The notes below the pieces were generated by a model that saw nothing but the letters and a program-made list of their open reading frames with translations, ran no database searches and was not told where the DNA came from. Below are positions 1-7,870 of a stretch of DNA of 64,000 nucleotides, piece after piece (position 1 is the stretch's first letter; each line of letters begins with the position of its first letter). The DNA is from an uncultured Verrucomicrobia subdivision 3 bacterium (lineage in GTDB: Bacteria; Verrucomicrobiota; Verrucomicrobiia; Limisphaerales; UBA11358): contig CAIXUZ010000060.1 in the NCBI GenBank assembly GCA_903922735.1, positions 175,883 to 239,882 of the forward strand, in the 5' to 3' direction. The position numbers and the translations under genes are program-made.

Positions 1-29
1 TGATAGTTTTCAAACGAATAAAATCAACT

Positions 30-560
30 ATGAAAAAACTCATCATTCTTTCCGCGGTTGCTGTTGGCGTTTATAGCTTGCCGGCTGCTGAGCCGTTCTT
101 TCAGGCTTCGCTCACCCCGGATATCGCCATTCACAGCAAAACGACTCAAATCGACGGCATCTGCTTGAGCATCTGGGGTGAAAATCCGCAACACGCATTT
201 GCACTTGGTTTCGTCAACGGCAGCACGGGCGATAGCATTGGTTTCTCTCTCGGCCTAGTGAACTACGCCGAGGGCTATACCGGTTTTTCCTATGGACTGG
301 TCAACATCAGCTCCCGGTATTTTAGCGGCGTGCAGATGGGCTATGTCAATGTCTCGTCCGGCACGTTTGTGGGTGTGCAGGATGGCTGGGTGAATATCGC
401 GGAAGATTTTACCGGCCTGCAGTATGGCTTGATCAACTATGCGAAAAATCTGCGCGGCGTGCAGATCGGCATCGTGAACATTGCGCGCAATAATCCTTGG
501 TTCAAGGAATTCCCGGACAAGCTGGCCACCGGTTTTCCGATCGTGAACTGGTCTTTTTAA
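30..560 (+). CDS. Secreted or surface protein with GxVN-type repeats
   Basis: The 176-residue product starts with a Sec-like signal (MKKLIILSAVAVGVYSLPAA). It then has about seven short imperfect repeats of the form G-h-x-x-G-h-V-N (for example FSLGLVN, FSYGLVN, VQMGYVN, LQYGLIN, VQIGIVN) spaced about 15-23 residues apart. This repeat style is like the LA_2272-type surface repeat proteins, which are thought to form repeated beta-hairpins. The function is unknown, but an outer-membrane or surface location is the reasonable inference. The gene is followed directly by a good intrinsic terminator, so it is probably transcribed alone or as the last gene of a unit that begins outside the window. 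Confidence 0.75.
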   Translation: MKKLIILSAVAVGVYSLPAAEPFFQASLTPDIAIHSKTTQIDGICLSIWGENPQHAFALGFVNGSTGDSIGFSLGLVNYAEGYTGFSYGLVNISSRYFSGVQMGYVNVSSGTFVGVQDGWVNIAEDFTGLQYGLINYAKNLRGVQIGIVNIARNNPWFKEFPDKLATGFPIVNWSF

Positions 561-580
561 ACAAACCGTTCTTTTTCAAA

Positions 581-610
581 ACCGGAGGCTGCAAGGCTTC
601 CGGTATTTTT
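581..610 (+). terminator. Intrinsic terminator after the surface-repeat gene
   Basis: A 10-bp stem (ACCGGAGGCT against the GGCTTCCGGT side, with G-T wobbles) closes a GCAA tetraloop and is followed by ATTTTT. It lies 20 nt after the upstream stop codon. Confidence 0.75.
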
Positions 611-818
611 AATACCCTTGCTTTAGCAGCCAATAGACAAGCCACATCGCCACTAGGCTGGCAAACGTCATGGGCAATGCTGGCAGAAAAAAGGAACAGG
701 CGGTGATGGCTGCGCCGCCAGCGAACGGGATGGCTGCCCGCTGGCGCCAGCCGTAAAGCAGATAACCGCTGCCGACTGCGCCCCAGATCAGCGAGGCCCA
801 GAGAAAACTCTGATTCAT
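609..818 (-). CDS. Small two-helix membrane protein
   Basis: The frame encodes 69 residues from the internal ATG at 818 (MNQSFLWASLIWG). I prefer this to the ATG at 863 because hydrophobic sequence begins at once and the upstream residues are polar and poorly structured. It has two or three hydrophobic segments and ends LVYWLLKQGY. It resembles small uncharacterised integral membrane proteins; no catalytic motif is visible. Its 3' end meets the terminator of the convergent upstream gene. It is divergent from the DUF2892-like gene. Function unknown. Confidence 0.55.
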   Translation of the reverse strand: MNQSFLWASLIWGAVGSGYLLYGWRQRAAIPFAGGAAITACSFFLPALPMTFASLVAMWLVYWLLKQGY

Positions 819-890
819 CAAATCCACGTCGGTAATCTGCCGCAACTTTGTGCGGCTTGCCACGCAAATTGGCTGTGTTAGATTTCCGTC

Positions 891-1100
891 GTGAGCAATT
901 TCTTCCAGCCTAACATCAAACGGCAGGGTCGCATCGCCCGCGGCGTCATCGGTACGCTCTGTCTCATCGCCGGAATAGTCTTGGTGGATTACAAACTCTG
1001 GCTGGGATTGGTTTTCGTGGTCGCCGGATTATTTGCGATTTACGAAGCACTCGCCGGCTGGTGTCTGGCCCGCGCCTGCGGCATTAAGACAAAATTTTGA
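891..1100 (+). CDS. DUF2892 (YgaP-like) transmembrane protein
   Basis: This 69-residue protein starts at a GTG. The N-terminal basic segment (NIKRQGRIARGVIG) is followed by two transmembrane helices separated by a short turn, and ends in a cysteine-containing tail (GWCLARACGIKTKF). That is the arrangement of the DUF2892 / YgaP-like membrane domain: N-R/G-x-x-R-hh-RG, two helices, then a C-P/A-h tail. Family members are often linked to rhodanese or sulfur handling, but nothing here shows that role. The next gene starts 26 nt downstream on the same strand. Confidence 0.7.
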   Translation: MSNFFQPNIKRQGRIARGVIGTLCLIAGIVLVDYKLWLGLVFVVAGLFAIYEALAGWCLARACGIKTKF

Positions 1101-1125
1101 GTTTCTGATAATCGCTGTTTTTTAC

Positions 1126-2424
1126 ATGAAGCTGCATAAAACCTTGTTTTTCCAGGGTGCGGTGATGTTTTGCGCGGCACTTTTGCTTGGAAGTGGCAAG
1201 GCTGGCTTGTTTGCGGCTGAAGTCGCGGTTGCGGAGCCGCCCACCTCATGGGTTGATCCCGCTACTGGCCACCGCATTATCCGCCTCACGCGTGAGCCTG
1301 GCTCTGAAAGTTTTTATTTCAACTACAACGCCTACACCCCCGATGGCAAAAAAATGGCTTACACGACGCCGGGCGGGATTTCGGTCCTGAATCTTTCAAC
1401 CCTGGAGACGAAGCCGGTTGTGAAAGGTTCAAACAAAACCATCAGCGTCGGCCATCGGACGCCGAATTTATATTACACCAAGACCGCCAGTGATCGTTAT
1501 TTTTCCACGCTGTGGTGCGTCAATCTCGACACCGGTGAATCAAAAAAAATTGCCGACCTTCCGCGGCGCGCCACAGTTGTCACCATCAACGCCGACGAAA
1601 CGCTGGGCGCCGGCACCTTCATTGAAGGTGATGCCAATGCTGGCGGCGCTTACGATGGCACCCCCCAGCAAACTCCGTCGCGCCTTTCGCCCACCAACCT
1701 TGGCGAACCGGCGAACAAAGGCGAACTTATGGCCCGACGGCTCACGGCAAAACTGCCGATGACCATGTTTACCATTGATCTGAAAACGGAAAAACTTACG
1801 ACCTTGCTGGAACACAGCCCCGACTGGTTGAATCATCTGCAATTTTCACCCGCCGATCCGGCCCTCCTGCTGTATTGCCACGAAGGGTCGTGGGAAAAGG
1901 TTGATCGGATTTGGACCATTCGCACCGATGGGACGCAGAATCAGTTGATCCACCGGCGCCAGATGGAAATGGAAATCGCCGGTCATGAATGGTGGGGTGC
2001 CGATGGCCGGACGCTTTATTACCAGCTCCATTTCCCCAGTGGCGGTCATGTGTCGTTCATTGCCAGTTATAATGTGGACACGCAGGAGCGTGTCTGGCTG
2101 CAATACAATCCTGACCAGTCATCCATCCACGATAATTCCTCACCCGATGGCAAACTGTTTTGCGGTGACGGTGACGGCCACTCGCCCTGGATTTTTCTTT
2201 TCCGTCCCAAGCTGGTCCGCGACCGGCAAACCCTCGGCACCAATTTGATCAGAGGGGGCTATCTTGAGTCGGAGAAGCTGGTCAATATGTCCAAGCATAA
2301 CTATCGGCTTGAGCCCAACCCGAGTTTCACACCCGACCAGAAATTTGTTATTTTCCGTTCCAACATGTTTGGGCCTGATTATGTCTTCGCCGTCGAGGTT
2401 ACAAAAACGGGCTCTGCTCGTTAG
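1126..2424 (+). CDS. Oligogalacturonate lyase-like secreted beta-propeller (PL22 type)
   Basis: The product is 432 residues from the ATG at 1126. That start puts the signal peptide (MKLHKTLFFQGAVMFCAALLL...) at the N terminus; the open frame extends 31 codons further up, into the preceding gene, and I reject that part. The body has TolB-like propeller repeats (YTPDGKKMAYTTPGG, SPDGKLFCGDGDG, FTPDQKFVIFRSNMFG). It also has conserved His-containing blocks typical of oligogalacturonate lyases: GHRTPNLYY, AGHEWWGADGR and the C-terminal SKHNYRLEPNPSF. The family cleaves short unsaturated pectin oligomers with Mn-coordinating histidines. Substrate is inferred; related propellers of unknown substrate exist. 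Confidence 0.7.
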   Translation: MKLHKTLFFQGAVMFCAALLLGSGKAGLFAAEVAVAEPPTSWVDPATGHRIIRLTREPGSESFYFNYNAYTPDGKKMAYTTPGGISVLNLSTLETKPVVKGSNKTISVGHRTPNLYYTKTASDRYFSTLWCVNLDTGESKKIADLPRRATVVTINADETLGAGTFIEGDANAGGAYDGTPQQTPSRLSPTNLGEPANKGELMARRLTAKLPMTMFTIDLKTEKLTTLLEHSPDWLNHLQFSPADPALLLYCHEGSWEKVDRIWTIRTDGTQNQLIHRRQMEMEIAGHEWWGADGRTLYYQLHFPSGGHVSFIASYNVDTQERVWLQYNPDQSSIHDNSSPDGKLFCGDGDGHSPWIFLFRPKLVRDRQTLGTNLIRGGYLESEKLVNMSKHNYRLEPNPSFTPDQKFVIFRSNMFGPDYVFAVEVTKTGSAR

Positions 2425-2480
2425 TGAATTGGCTGTTACTGCAATTCACTGTTTGCGAAGCGCTTGCCTCTTCCAATTCC

Positions 2481-2517
2481 AATCAAAACGCCACGGGACT
2501 TTTCAAATCCCGTGGCG
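2481..2517 (-). terminator. Terminator of the reverse-strand oxidoreductase, between convergent genes
   Basis: A perfect 10-bp stem (CGCCACGGGA / TCCCGTGGCG, 2489-2517) has a 9-nt loop. Read on the minus strand it is followed by TTTTGATT. It serves the reverse-strand oxidoreductase ending at 2536 and may also slow readthrough from the propeller gene. Confidence 0.7.
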
Positions 2518-2535
2518 CAAGCGGATTTCAATTGC

Positions 2536-3810
2536 TCAGGCTTCGCCGGGAATCGGACAGACGCCGTCCTTCGGCGCGATCACGGTTCCGCCTTCAAAAT
2601 CCGCCGGGGCGGGTGTGAGCGCGAGGTTATACCACGGCGATTCGGTGTTCGTGGTCAGGTCGGTCCAGCGGACGAGCTGGCCGGTGTAGGCGGAAATCCG
2701 GCCCATGATGCCGGTCAAGGTCGCTTCGGCGACATCCTTCGCGCCATTCAGCGGGGTGCCTTTGGCAATGGCCGCCAGCAAATCCACGTGTTCCTGTACC
2801 TGGCCGTCGGCGTGGGTGGTGAAATCCGGGATTTTGAGGCTGGCGAGCTTGGCGGATTGCATCTTGCCGGCGCCATAGGTCGTGCCTTCGGTGCCGATGT
2901 AAAATTCGCCGACGTTGTCATAGCAGCTTTTGATCTGCCGGCACATGCTGTGGATGTGGCAGTCCTCGCCATAATTGAAATCCACGCTGAAGAAATCGAA
3001 TTGATTGCCGGTCTGCCGGCGGGCGCGTCCGCCGAAACCGATGGCTGAAACCGGCGGGCGGCCGATGAACCAATTGGTCACGTCCAGCTGGTGGAGGTGT
3101 TGTTCGACGATATGGTCGCCGGACATTTCGACAAAGCTGGTCCAGTTGCGGACGAGATAGCTGGCATCGCTCTCGCCGGGGTTGCGCTCTTTGAACCACA
3201 GCTTGCTCTGGCACCAGCTGATGGTGCCGCCGGTGATTTTGCCGATGGCACCTTGCGAGATGGCAAATTGATTGCGCAGATAGGTGCTCATGTGGCGGCG
3301 TTGCGTACCGGCGACGATGCAGAGGCCTTTATTCTTGGCCACTTCACCGATCGCGATGACTTTGCGCGCTCCAACCGGGTCAACGGCGACGGGTTTTTCG
3401 ATGAAGCAATGTTTGCCGGCGGCAATGGAGGCTTCGAGGTGCAACGGACGGAAAGCCGGCGGTGTCGCCATCAGCACGAGTTCAATCGGTTGTTCCAGCA
3501 CTTTATGGTAGGCGTCCGGCCCGCCGAAGGCGCGGCAGCCGGGATGTTTTTGGGCAAGCTTGTCGGCTTTTTCCTGGAAAAAATCGGCGACGGCCACGAC
3601 TTCGATTTCATATCCAAGCGTCTTGGCGGCTGCGATGATGTTGCCGGTCGCGCCGGTGCCGCGTCCGCCGCAGCCGATCAGTCCGATTTTGAATTTTCTG
3701 CTGGCGCCTTGCGCGCGGATGTTGAACAGCGGCAGCGCTGAAATCGCCGCGCCGGCAACGGCGACATTTTTGATGAAGTTCCGGCGTGGCATGATGAGGG
3801 GTGTGGTCAT
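2536..3810 (-). CDS. Tat-exported Gfo/Idh/MocA family oxidoreductase
   Basis: The 424-residue protein has a twin-arginine signal (PRRNFIKNVAVAGAAISALP) at residues 8-28. A Rossmann fold follows (KIGLIGCGGRGTGATGN) with the family's EKP motif (HCFIEKPVAVD), then a C-terminal alpha/beta domain. The family oxidises or reduces sugars and sugar derivatives with tightly bound NAD(P). The ATG seven codons in (MPRRNF) is an equally good start. It is the first gene of a reverse-strand set with the ThuA-like and TIM-barrel genes, which suggests breakdown of a sugar or polyol in the periplasm. The real substrate cannot be read from sequence. Confidence 0.85.
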   Translation of the reverse strand: MTTPLIMPRRNFIKNVAVAGAAISALPLFNIRAQGASRKFKIGLIGCGGRGTGATGNIIAAAKTLGYEIEVVAVADFFQEKADKLAQKHPGCRAFGGPDAYHKVLEQPIELVLMATPPAFRPLHLEASIAAGKHCFIEKPVAVDPVGARKVIAIGEVAKNKGLCIVAGTQRRHMSTYLRNQFAISQGAIGKITGGTISWCQSKLWFKERNPGESDASYLVRNWTSFVEMSGDHIVEQHLHQLDVTNWFIGRPPVSAIGFGGRARRQTGNQFDFFSVDFNYGEDCHIHSMCRQIKSCYDNVGEFYIGTEGTTYGAGKMQSAKLASLKIPDFTTHADGQVQEHVDLLAAIAKGTPLNGAKDVAEATLTGIMGRISAYTGQLVRWTDLTTNTESPWYNLALTPAPADFEGGTVIAPKDGVCPIPGEA

Positions 3811-3883
3811 GTTTTTGTTTTGTTAGTGTTTGGTTTTAATGTTTGACGCTACGATGAATAGCTTGGTTAAAACAATTTTCCGG

Positions 3884-4801
3884 TCACTTGGCCGCTGGAG
3901 CGGGAGTAGGCTTGGGTTGCGGTTTGCGTCCTGGTTTGGTGTCGAGGTTCTGTTCCAAATCCTGGGCCGTGACGGTGGATTGCACCCCATCCGGCGGCAC
4001 TTCCACTTTGGCCACCCAAAGGATTCCGTTCAGAACGACCTTGCGGAAATTATCATCGCCCCAGTTGCGATGAAAATGGCCGCCGGTGAAGCCGAAGCCG
4101 CGGCCGCTGTCCGGGCGTTCGCTCGTCCATGCCACGGTTTGCGGCTCGCCTTTAGCGACCGCCTCGCGCACGGCGGGATTTCCTTCATGCGGTCCGTCAT
4201 AGCGGTCCATGGTGGAAGCGGGCGGAACGGCGTTGAGAATCGTTTTCACGCCGGTCATGCCGTCGCGGAACCGCATATAGAAATACCATTCGTCTTTCAT
4301 GCTGAACGATTTCAGCCCGCGCGTGACAGGATGATCGGGAATCGTTTTGAATTCCGCCTTCCAGACCGGGTTCACCGAATGATTGATTTCAAAGCACCCG
4401 CCGATCCAGTCGAGGAATTCCTTCTGGCCTTTGTTCGTAGTGGGTTCGACGGCGTAATGGAGGCAAACCAGTCCGGTTCCCCGTTTCGTCAGGGCTTCCA
4501 ATTGCTGCAGATGATCCGCTTGCAAGGCCGGATGTCCGCCGCCGCCATCACTGTAAATCACCACCGCCGCCGCGCCATTCAGCACGCTGGAATCTGCCGG
4601 CCAGTCGTTGGTGTAAACTTCCACCTTGATGCCGGGAACATTCTGGAGGCATTTTTGGAATAACAGCAATCCCGCGCGGTGTTCGTGTTGGCCGGGGCCG
4701 TGGCTGGGTTTGCCGGCAATCATCACGATCCGCTTGTCTTCCGCGTGACTGACGGCCGGGATGATTGCGGCCAGCAATAACAATATGAAAAGTTTTCTCA
4801 C
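3884..4801 (-). CDS. Secreted ThuA-like domain protein
   Basis: The 305-residue protein has a clear Sec signal (MRKLFILLLLAAIIPAVSHA). It then has a ThuA-like glutamine-amidotransferase-type fold: RIVMIAGKPSHGPGQHEH, an internal VVIYSDGGGGHP, LVCLHYAVEP and GGHFHRNW. The Pro/Lys-rich tail (KPGRKPQPKPTPAPAAK) looks like a disordered extension. ThuA proteins are linked to trehalose or other disaccharide use and are frequent partners of Gfo/Idh/MocA oxidoreductases. The gene lies between an oxidoreductase and a TIM-barrel isomerase on the same strand, 20 nt from the latter. Enzymatic activity is unproven. Confidence 0.8.
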   Translation of the reverse strand: MRKLFILLLLAAIIPAVSHAEDKRIVMIAGKPSHGPGQHEHRAGLLLFQKCLQNVPGIKVEVYTNDWPADSSVLNGAAAVVIYSDGGGGHPALQADHLQQLEALTKRGTGLVCLHYAVEPTTNKGQKEFLDWIGGCFEINHSVNPVWKAEFKTIPDHPVTRGLKSFSMKDEWYFYMRFRDGMTGVKTILNAVPPASTMDRYDGPHEGNPAVREAVAKGEPQTVAWTSERPDSGRGFGFTGGHFHRNWGDDNFRKVVLNGILWVAKVEVPPDGVQSTVTAQDLEQNLDTKPGRKPQPKPTPAPAAK

Positions 4802-4821
4802 GGCTTGATTGGCGGAATGAA

Positions 4822-5679
4822 TTATTTCAAAGTCTTTTTCAGGAACGCCAGTCCCTTGATGGCGATGTCGTCCCGGCGCGGTTCAATCTTGCGCCAGATG
4901 GCGGCGGCGCGGGCAATCACCTTCACATCGGTGGTAAAGGATTCAATCACCACCGCGCCCTGGTAGCCGATGTCTTTGAGCGCCTTGGCCGCGCCTTTCC
5001 AATCCACATTGTCGTTGCCCGGCGTCCCGCGATCGCTGGCGCTCGCGTGGATATGGCCGACGTGCCGGCCCGCCCGGCGAATGGAATTTGCCGGATTTTT
5101 TTCCTCGATGTTCATGTGGAACGTGTCCAGCAGCAGTTTCAAGGCGGGGCTTTTCACTTCGCGGATCATCTGCAAACCCTGTTCCACCGTGTTCAGAAAA
5201 TCCGTCTCGAAGCGATTCAGCGGCTCCATGCAGATCACTTTGCCGTTGGCTTGAGCGTAGGCGCAAATCGTCTTGAGGTGATTGCGGACGGTGCGCCATT
5301 GGCCGCGATATTCCGGAAGCGGCACGGCATCGGCGCGGCCCGTCGCTGAATACAGCGGGCCCATGACGATGTTGGTGCCGAGCAGATCCGCCATGTCCAC
5401 CAGTTGCTTCATGTAAACGACCGCCGCCCGTTGTTGCGCCGCCGTGCCGCGCAAATCGCGGCTGGGCGGAAAACACGCGCAGACCGAAGTGCAAACCAGC
5501 CCATGCTTGTCCAACTGGGCTTTCACGTAAACCGGATCGATGTCCGCCGGGTTTTCCACCGCGATTTCCACGCCGTCGAACCCCCACTTCTTGAACTGCC
5601 GGAACAGCTGCGTGCTGCGATTGGTGAAAGGTGAGGTGAAAAGAAAAGTGTTGATGCCGAATTTCATATTGGGTTTCAA
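4822..5679 (-). CDS. Sugar phosphate isomerase/epimerase family TIM-barrel protein
   Basis: The 285-residue protein belongs to the AP-endonuclease-2-like TIM-barrel superfamily and is closest in pattern to D-tagatose/D-psicose 3-epimerases. The four expected metal ligands are present in order: Glu in CMEPLNRFETDF, Asp in LLLDTFHMNIEE, His in GHIHASASDRG and Glu in VVIESF. No signal peptide is seen, so it is cytoplasmic, unlike the Tat-exported TIM barrels at 52-54 kb. It heads the reverse-strand run with the ThuA and oxidoreductase genes and likely isomerises the keto-sugar made in that pathway (inference). Confidence 0.85.
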   Translation of the reverse strand: MKPNMKFGINTFLFTSPFTNRSTQLFRQFKKWGFDGVEIAVENPADIDPVYVKAQLDKHGLVCTSVCACFPPSRDLRGTAAQQRAAVVYMKQLVDMADLLGTNIVMGPLYSATGRADAVPLPEYRGQWRTVRNHLKTICAYAQANGKVICMEPLNRFETDFLNTVEQGLQMIREVKSPALKLLLDTFHMNIEEKNPANSIRRAGRHVGHIHASASDRGTPGNDNVDWKGAAKALKDIGYQGAVVIESFTTDVKVIARAAAIWRKIEPRRDDIAIKGLAFLKKTLK

Positions 5680-5782
5680 AGGGATGACGGAAAATCTACT
5701 TCACCCGCATCAAATGAAAAGCCCGAACTTGTGTCGTTCCGTTCCGTTGTTCCCGTCGGCAGCCTTGCGTCTTGGCGCGGAG

Positions 5783-6679
5783 TCACCGCAGCTTGAAGCC
5801 GCCCTGCAAAATGACTTCCGCCGCCACCATGATTAGAAACACCACGCCCACGAGCGCATTCAACCGGAAGAACGCGGTGTTGATCCAGTTCAAGCTGCGG
5901 CGTCGCGCAATCCAATGTTCCATCACCAGGCAGGCGACGATGACCAGCCAGCCGATGACATACGCGATGCGGAACCGGCACAGCAATCCGAAGCCGAACA
6001 GCCCGCCGCACATGAACATGTGCGCGAGAAAGGCGGCGGCCAGCGCGTTTTTCGGCCCCCAGGCCACGACCAGCGAGCGTAGACCGTGGGACCGGTCGAA
6101 CTCGTAATCTTGCAGCGCGTAGATGATGTCAAAGCCGACGAGCCACAAAACCACGCTCGCCGCCAGCACAACCATCTGGACGATTTCGAGCGGCGAAACA
6201 TTCGCTCCCTTCACCGCCAGCCACGCGCCGATGGGCGCGAGCGCGAGCGCGATGCCGAGGAAAACGTGAGTGTAATCCGTGAACCGTTTTGTCAGTGAAT
6301 AAAAACAGACCATCACCAGCGCCACCGGCGAAAGATAGAAGCAAAGCGGATTCAACAGCCAGCTGGCTGCGATCAATCCCGCCGCCGCGAGCGCGCACAG
6401 TGAAATGGCGCTGATCAGCGAAATCGCTCCGGCAGGCAGGTGCCGGTTTCGGGTGCGCGGGTTTAGCGCGTCAAATTTGCGGTCCACAATCCGGTTGAAC
6501 GCCATCGCGCACGTCCGCGCGCAGACCATCGCTGCCAGAATCAGTCCAAAAACCCGCCAACCCGGCCAGCCGCGGGTGTCTCGCGCCGCTACCAGCATTG
6601 CCGCCAGTGCGAACGGCAGCGCAAATACCGTGTGCGAGAAGCGCACGAACGAAAGATAATTTTTAATATGGGAAAACAT
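5783..6679 (-). CDS. mqnP: UbiA-family prenyltransferase of the futalosine menaquinone pathway
   Basis: This 298-residue polytopic protein carries both Asp-rich prenyl-diphosphate motifs of the UbiA family: NRIVDRKFDALNPRT near residue 63 and DYEFDRSHGLRS near residue 190. The N-terminal signature FVRFSHTVFALPFAL is typical of MqnP-type enzymes of the futalosine pathway rather than of UbiA proper. A flavin prenyltransferase gene (ubiX-like, the partner of UbiD/MqnL decarboxylases) lies upstream on the same strand and supports quinone synthesis. The start codon at 6679-6677 is part of the first heptamer of a repeat array, so the array forms the 5' edge of the gene. Confidence 0.8.
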   Translation of the reverse strand: MFSHIKNYLSFVRFSHTVFALPFALAAMLVAARDTRGWPGWRVFGLILAAMVCARTCAMAFNRIVDRKFDALNPRTRNRHLPAGAISLISAISLCALAAAGLIAASWLLNPLCFYLSPVALVMVCFYSLTKRFTDYTHVFLGIALALAPIGAWLAVKGANVSPLEIVQMVVLAASVVLWLVGFDIIYALQDYEFDRSHGLRSLVVAWGPKNALAAAFLAHMFMCGGLFGFGLLCRFRIAYVIGWLVIVACLVMEHWIARRRSLNWINTAFFRLNALVGVVFLIMVAAEVILQGGFKLR

Positions 6680-6711
6680 TCAACATTTAACATTCAACGC
6701 TCAACATCGAA
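6677..6711. repeat. Heptamer array, CATTCAA type (left arm around the four-helix-bundle gene)
   Basis: Five consecutive 7-nt units (CATTCAA, CATTTAA, CATTCAA, CGCTCAA, CATCGAA). The array begins on the mqnP start codon and ends 3 nt from the stop codon of the four-helix-bundle gene. A matching array in inverted orientation lies at 7175-7209. Confidence 0.85.
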
Positions 6712-6714
6712 GGG

Positions 6715-7224
6715 TCAGACAGCTTTGCTGGCGGGGTAGCGGACGGGGTTTAGGGATTGGCTGGATTCCGTTTGGGCATTGCGCTTTGCGGTCTGGATGC
6801 TTGAATGAAAAATGCGGATCAGCTCTTCGCTTTCGCCCAGGATAAACAAAAGCGTGGTGTCGGCTTTTACCCAGGCCTTGAGCTTTATCAGCCGCGCCCA
6901 GCAACGGGTTTCGCGCAATTCTTTGAGGCAGATTTTCAGTTTATGAATGAAGTCATCGCGGGATTCAGCCGCTTCGGCTTCGCCGTGATTCGGATAAGGG
7001 GATGTTCCGGAGCGCAAAACCTGTCCGGCGACATGATTGCCGGAACGGGTAGGAGGCAAGGATTCGGACAGATCAATCACCGCCGAAGCAAATTCCAGCA
7101 GCCGGTTTTCGAGATCAAATTTCCGGCCCGCGCTTTCACCTTCATGGAATTCCATGACCACAGCTTCCCCGTCCTTGGGCGTTGAGTGTTGAATGTTAAA
7201 CGTTGAATGTTCCGCCTTTTTCAT
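6715..7224 (-). CDS. Four-helix-bundle protein (23S rRNA intervening-sequence protein family)
   Basis: The 169-residue frame matches the S23/IVP-like four-helix-bundle family: KFDLENRLLEFASAVIDL, then RSGNHVAGQVLRSGTSPYPN, GEAEAAESRDDFIHKL and CLKELRETRCWARL. In known cases such proteins are encoded in intervening sequences inserted in 23S rRNA genes, or stand alone; Avd of diversity-generating retroelements has the same fold. Biochemical function is unclear. The ATG at 7224 begins one base after the ubiX stop and would be translationally coupled; residues 6-16 (HSTFNIQHSTP) are then simply translated heptamer repeat. An alternative ATG at 7155 would leave the array outside the gene. Confidence 0.75.
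   Translation of the reverse strand: MKKAEHSTFNIQHSTPKDGEAVVMEFHEGESAGRKFDLENRLLEFASAVIDLSESLPPTRSGNHVAGQVLRSGTSPYPNHGEAEAAESRDDFIHKLKICLKELRETRCWARLIKLKAWVKADTTLLFILGESEELIRIFHSSIQTAKRNAQTESSQSLNPVRYPASKAV
7175..7209. repeat. Heptamer array, TTGAATG orientation (right arm)
   Basis: Five 7-nt units (TTGGGCG, TTGAGTG, TTGAATG, TTAAACG, TTGAATG), the inverse of the array at 6677-6711. It overlaps the 5' coding part of the four-helix-bundle frame if translation starts at 7224. Confidence 0.85.
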
Positions 7225-7225
7225 T

Positions 7226-7795
7226 TCATTCTTTTTCCTCAACCCAGCGCGGAGCCAGTTTGTTTTCGACGCCGATATGGTCGAGCACGCGGGCGACGAC
7301 GGTATCCGCCAGTTCGACAATCGTTTTCGCGCCGGAATAAAAACTGGGGTTGGCCGGAATCAGCGTCGCTCCCGCCAGCAGCAGCAATTCCATGTTCTTC
7401 ACATGGATGAGGCTCAGCGGCGTTTCGCGCGGCACAAGGATCAATTTCTTCTTTTCCTTCAGCACCACATCGGCGGCGCGGAGCAGGACATCCTCGCTGT
7501 AGCCGTGGGCGATGCGGCCCATCGTGCCCATCGTGCAGGGGATGACCACCATGACATCCGGCGGATTCGAGCCGCTGGCGAACGGCGCGTTCATGCTTTT
7601 GAGCGCGTGCGGTTTCACGCCGGCGGGCAGGCGCAGTCCGCCGGGCAATTCCTCCGCGACGACTTGCTGCGCATAGTTGCTCATCACGACGTGGAGCTCG
7701 TGTTCCTGCGGATTCAAATTATCCAGCAGCCGCTGCGCATACAGCGCGCCGCTGGCTCCCGTGATGGCGACCAGAATTTTCACGGGCCGAATCAT
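7226..7795 (-). CDS. ubiX: UbiX-like flavin prenyltransferase
   Basis: The 189-residue protein starts at the ATG at 7795 (MIRPVKILVAITG); the open frame continues upstream as non-homologous sequence. It has the UbiX/Pad1 flavoprotein pattern: ITGASGALYAQRLLD at the N terminus, CTMGTMGRIAHGYSEDVLLRAADVVLKE in the middle, and PRETPLSLIHVKNM with the LLAGATLIPANPSFY block toward the C terminus. The enzyme makes prenylated FMN for UbiD-type decarboxylases. Next to mqnP it probably supports the decarboxylation step of futalosine-type menaquinone synthesis. No ubiD is in the window. It is divergent from the amidase gene. Confidence 0.88.
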   Translation of the reverse strand: MIRPVKILVAITGASGALYAQRLLDNLNPQEHELHVVMSNYAQQVVAEELPGGLRLPAGVKPHALKSMNAPFASGSNPPDVMVVIPCTMGTMGRIAHGYSEDVLLRAADVVLKEKKKLILVPRETPLSLIHVKNMELLLLAGATLIPANPSFYSGAKTIVELADTVVARVLDHIGVENKLAPRWVEEKE

Positions 7796-7870
7796 GCCGT
7801 AATTCCATCCGGCAAACAAGCCGCGCCCGAATCCGCTTGAGTCCGCTTTCGCGTTCCGCACAATTGGCGC

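Larger units (their letters stand above)
6677..7209. mobile_element. Candidate hairpin element carrying a four-helix-bundle gene
   Basis: Inverted CATTCAA-type heptamer arrays (6677-6711 and 7175-7209) bound a segment that contains almost all of one gene and nothing else. It lies between two functionally linked genes, ubiX and mqnP. The same arrays occur elsewhere in the window as pairs with only 27-28 nt between them (31188-31277, 61265-61362). I infer an element that can be full or empty. Mobility itself is not shown by the sequence: no target-site duplication was established. Confidence 0.45.
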
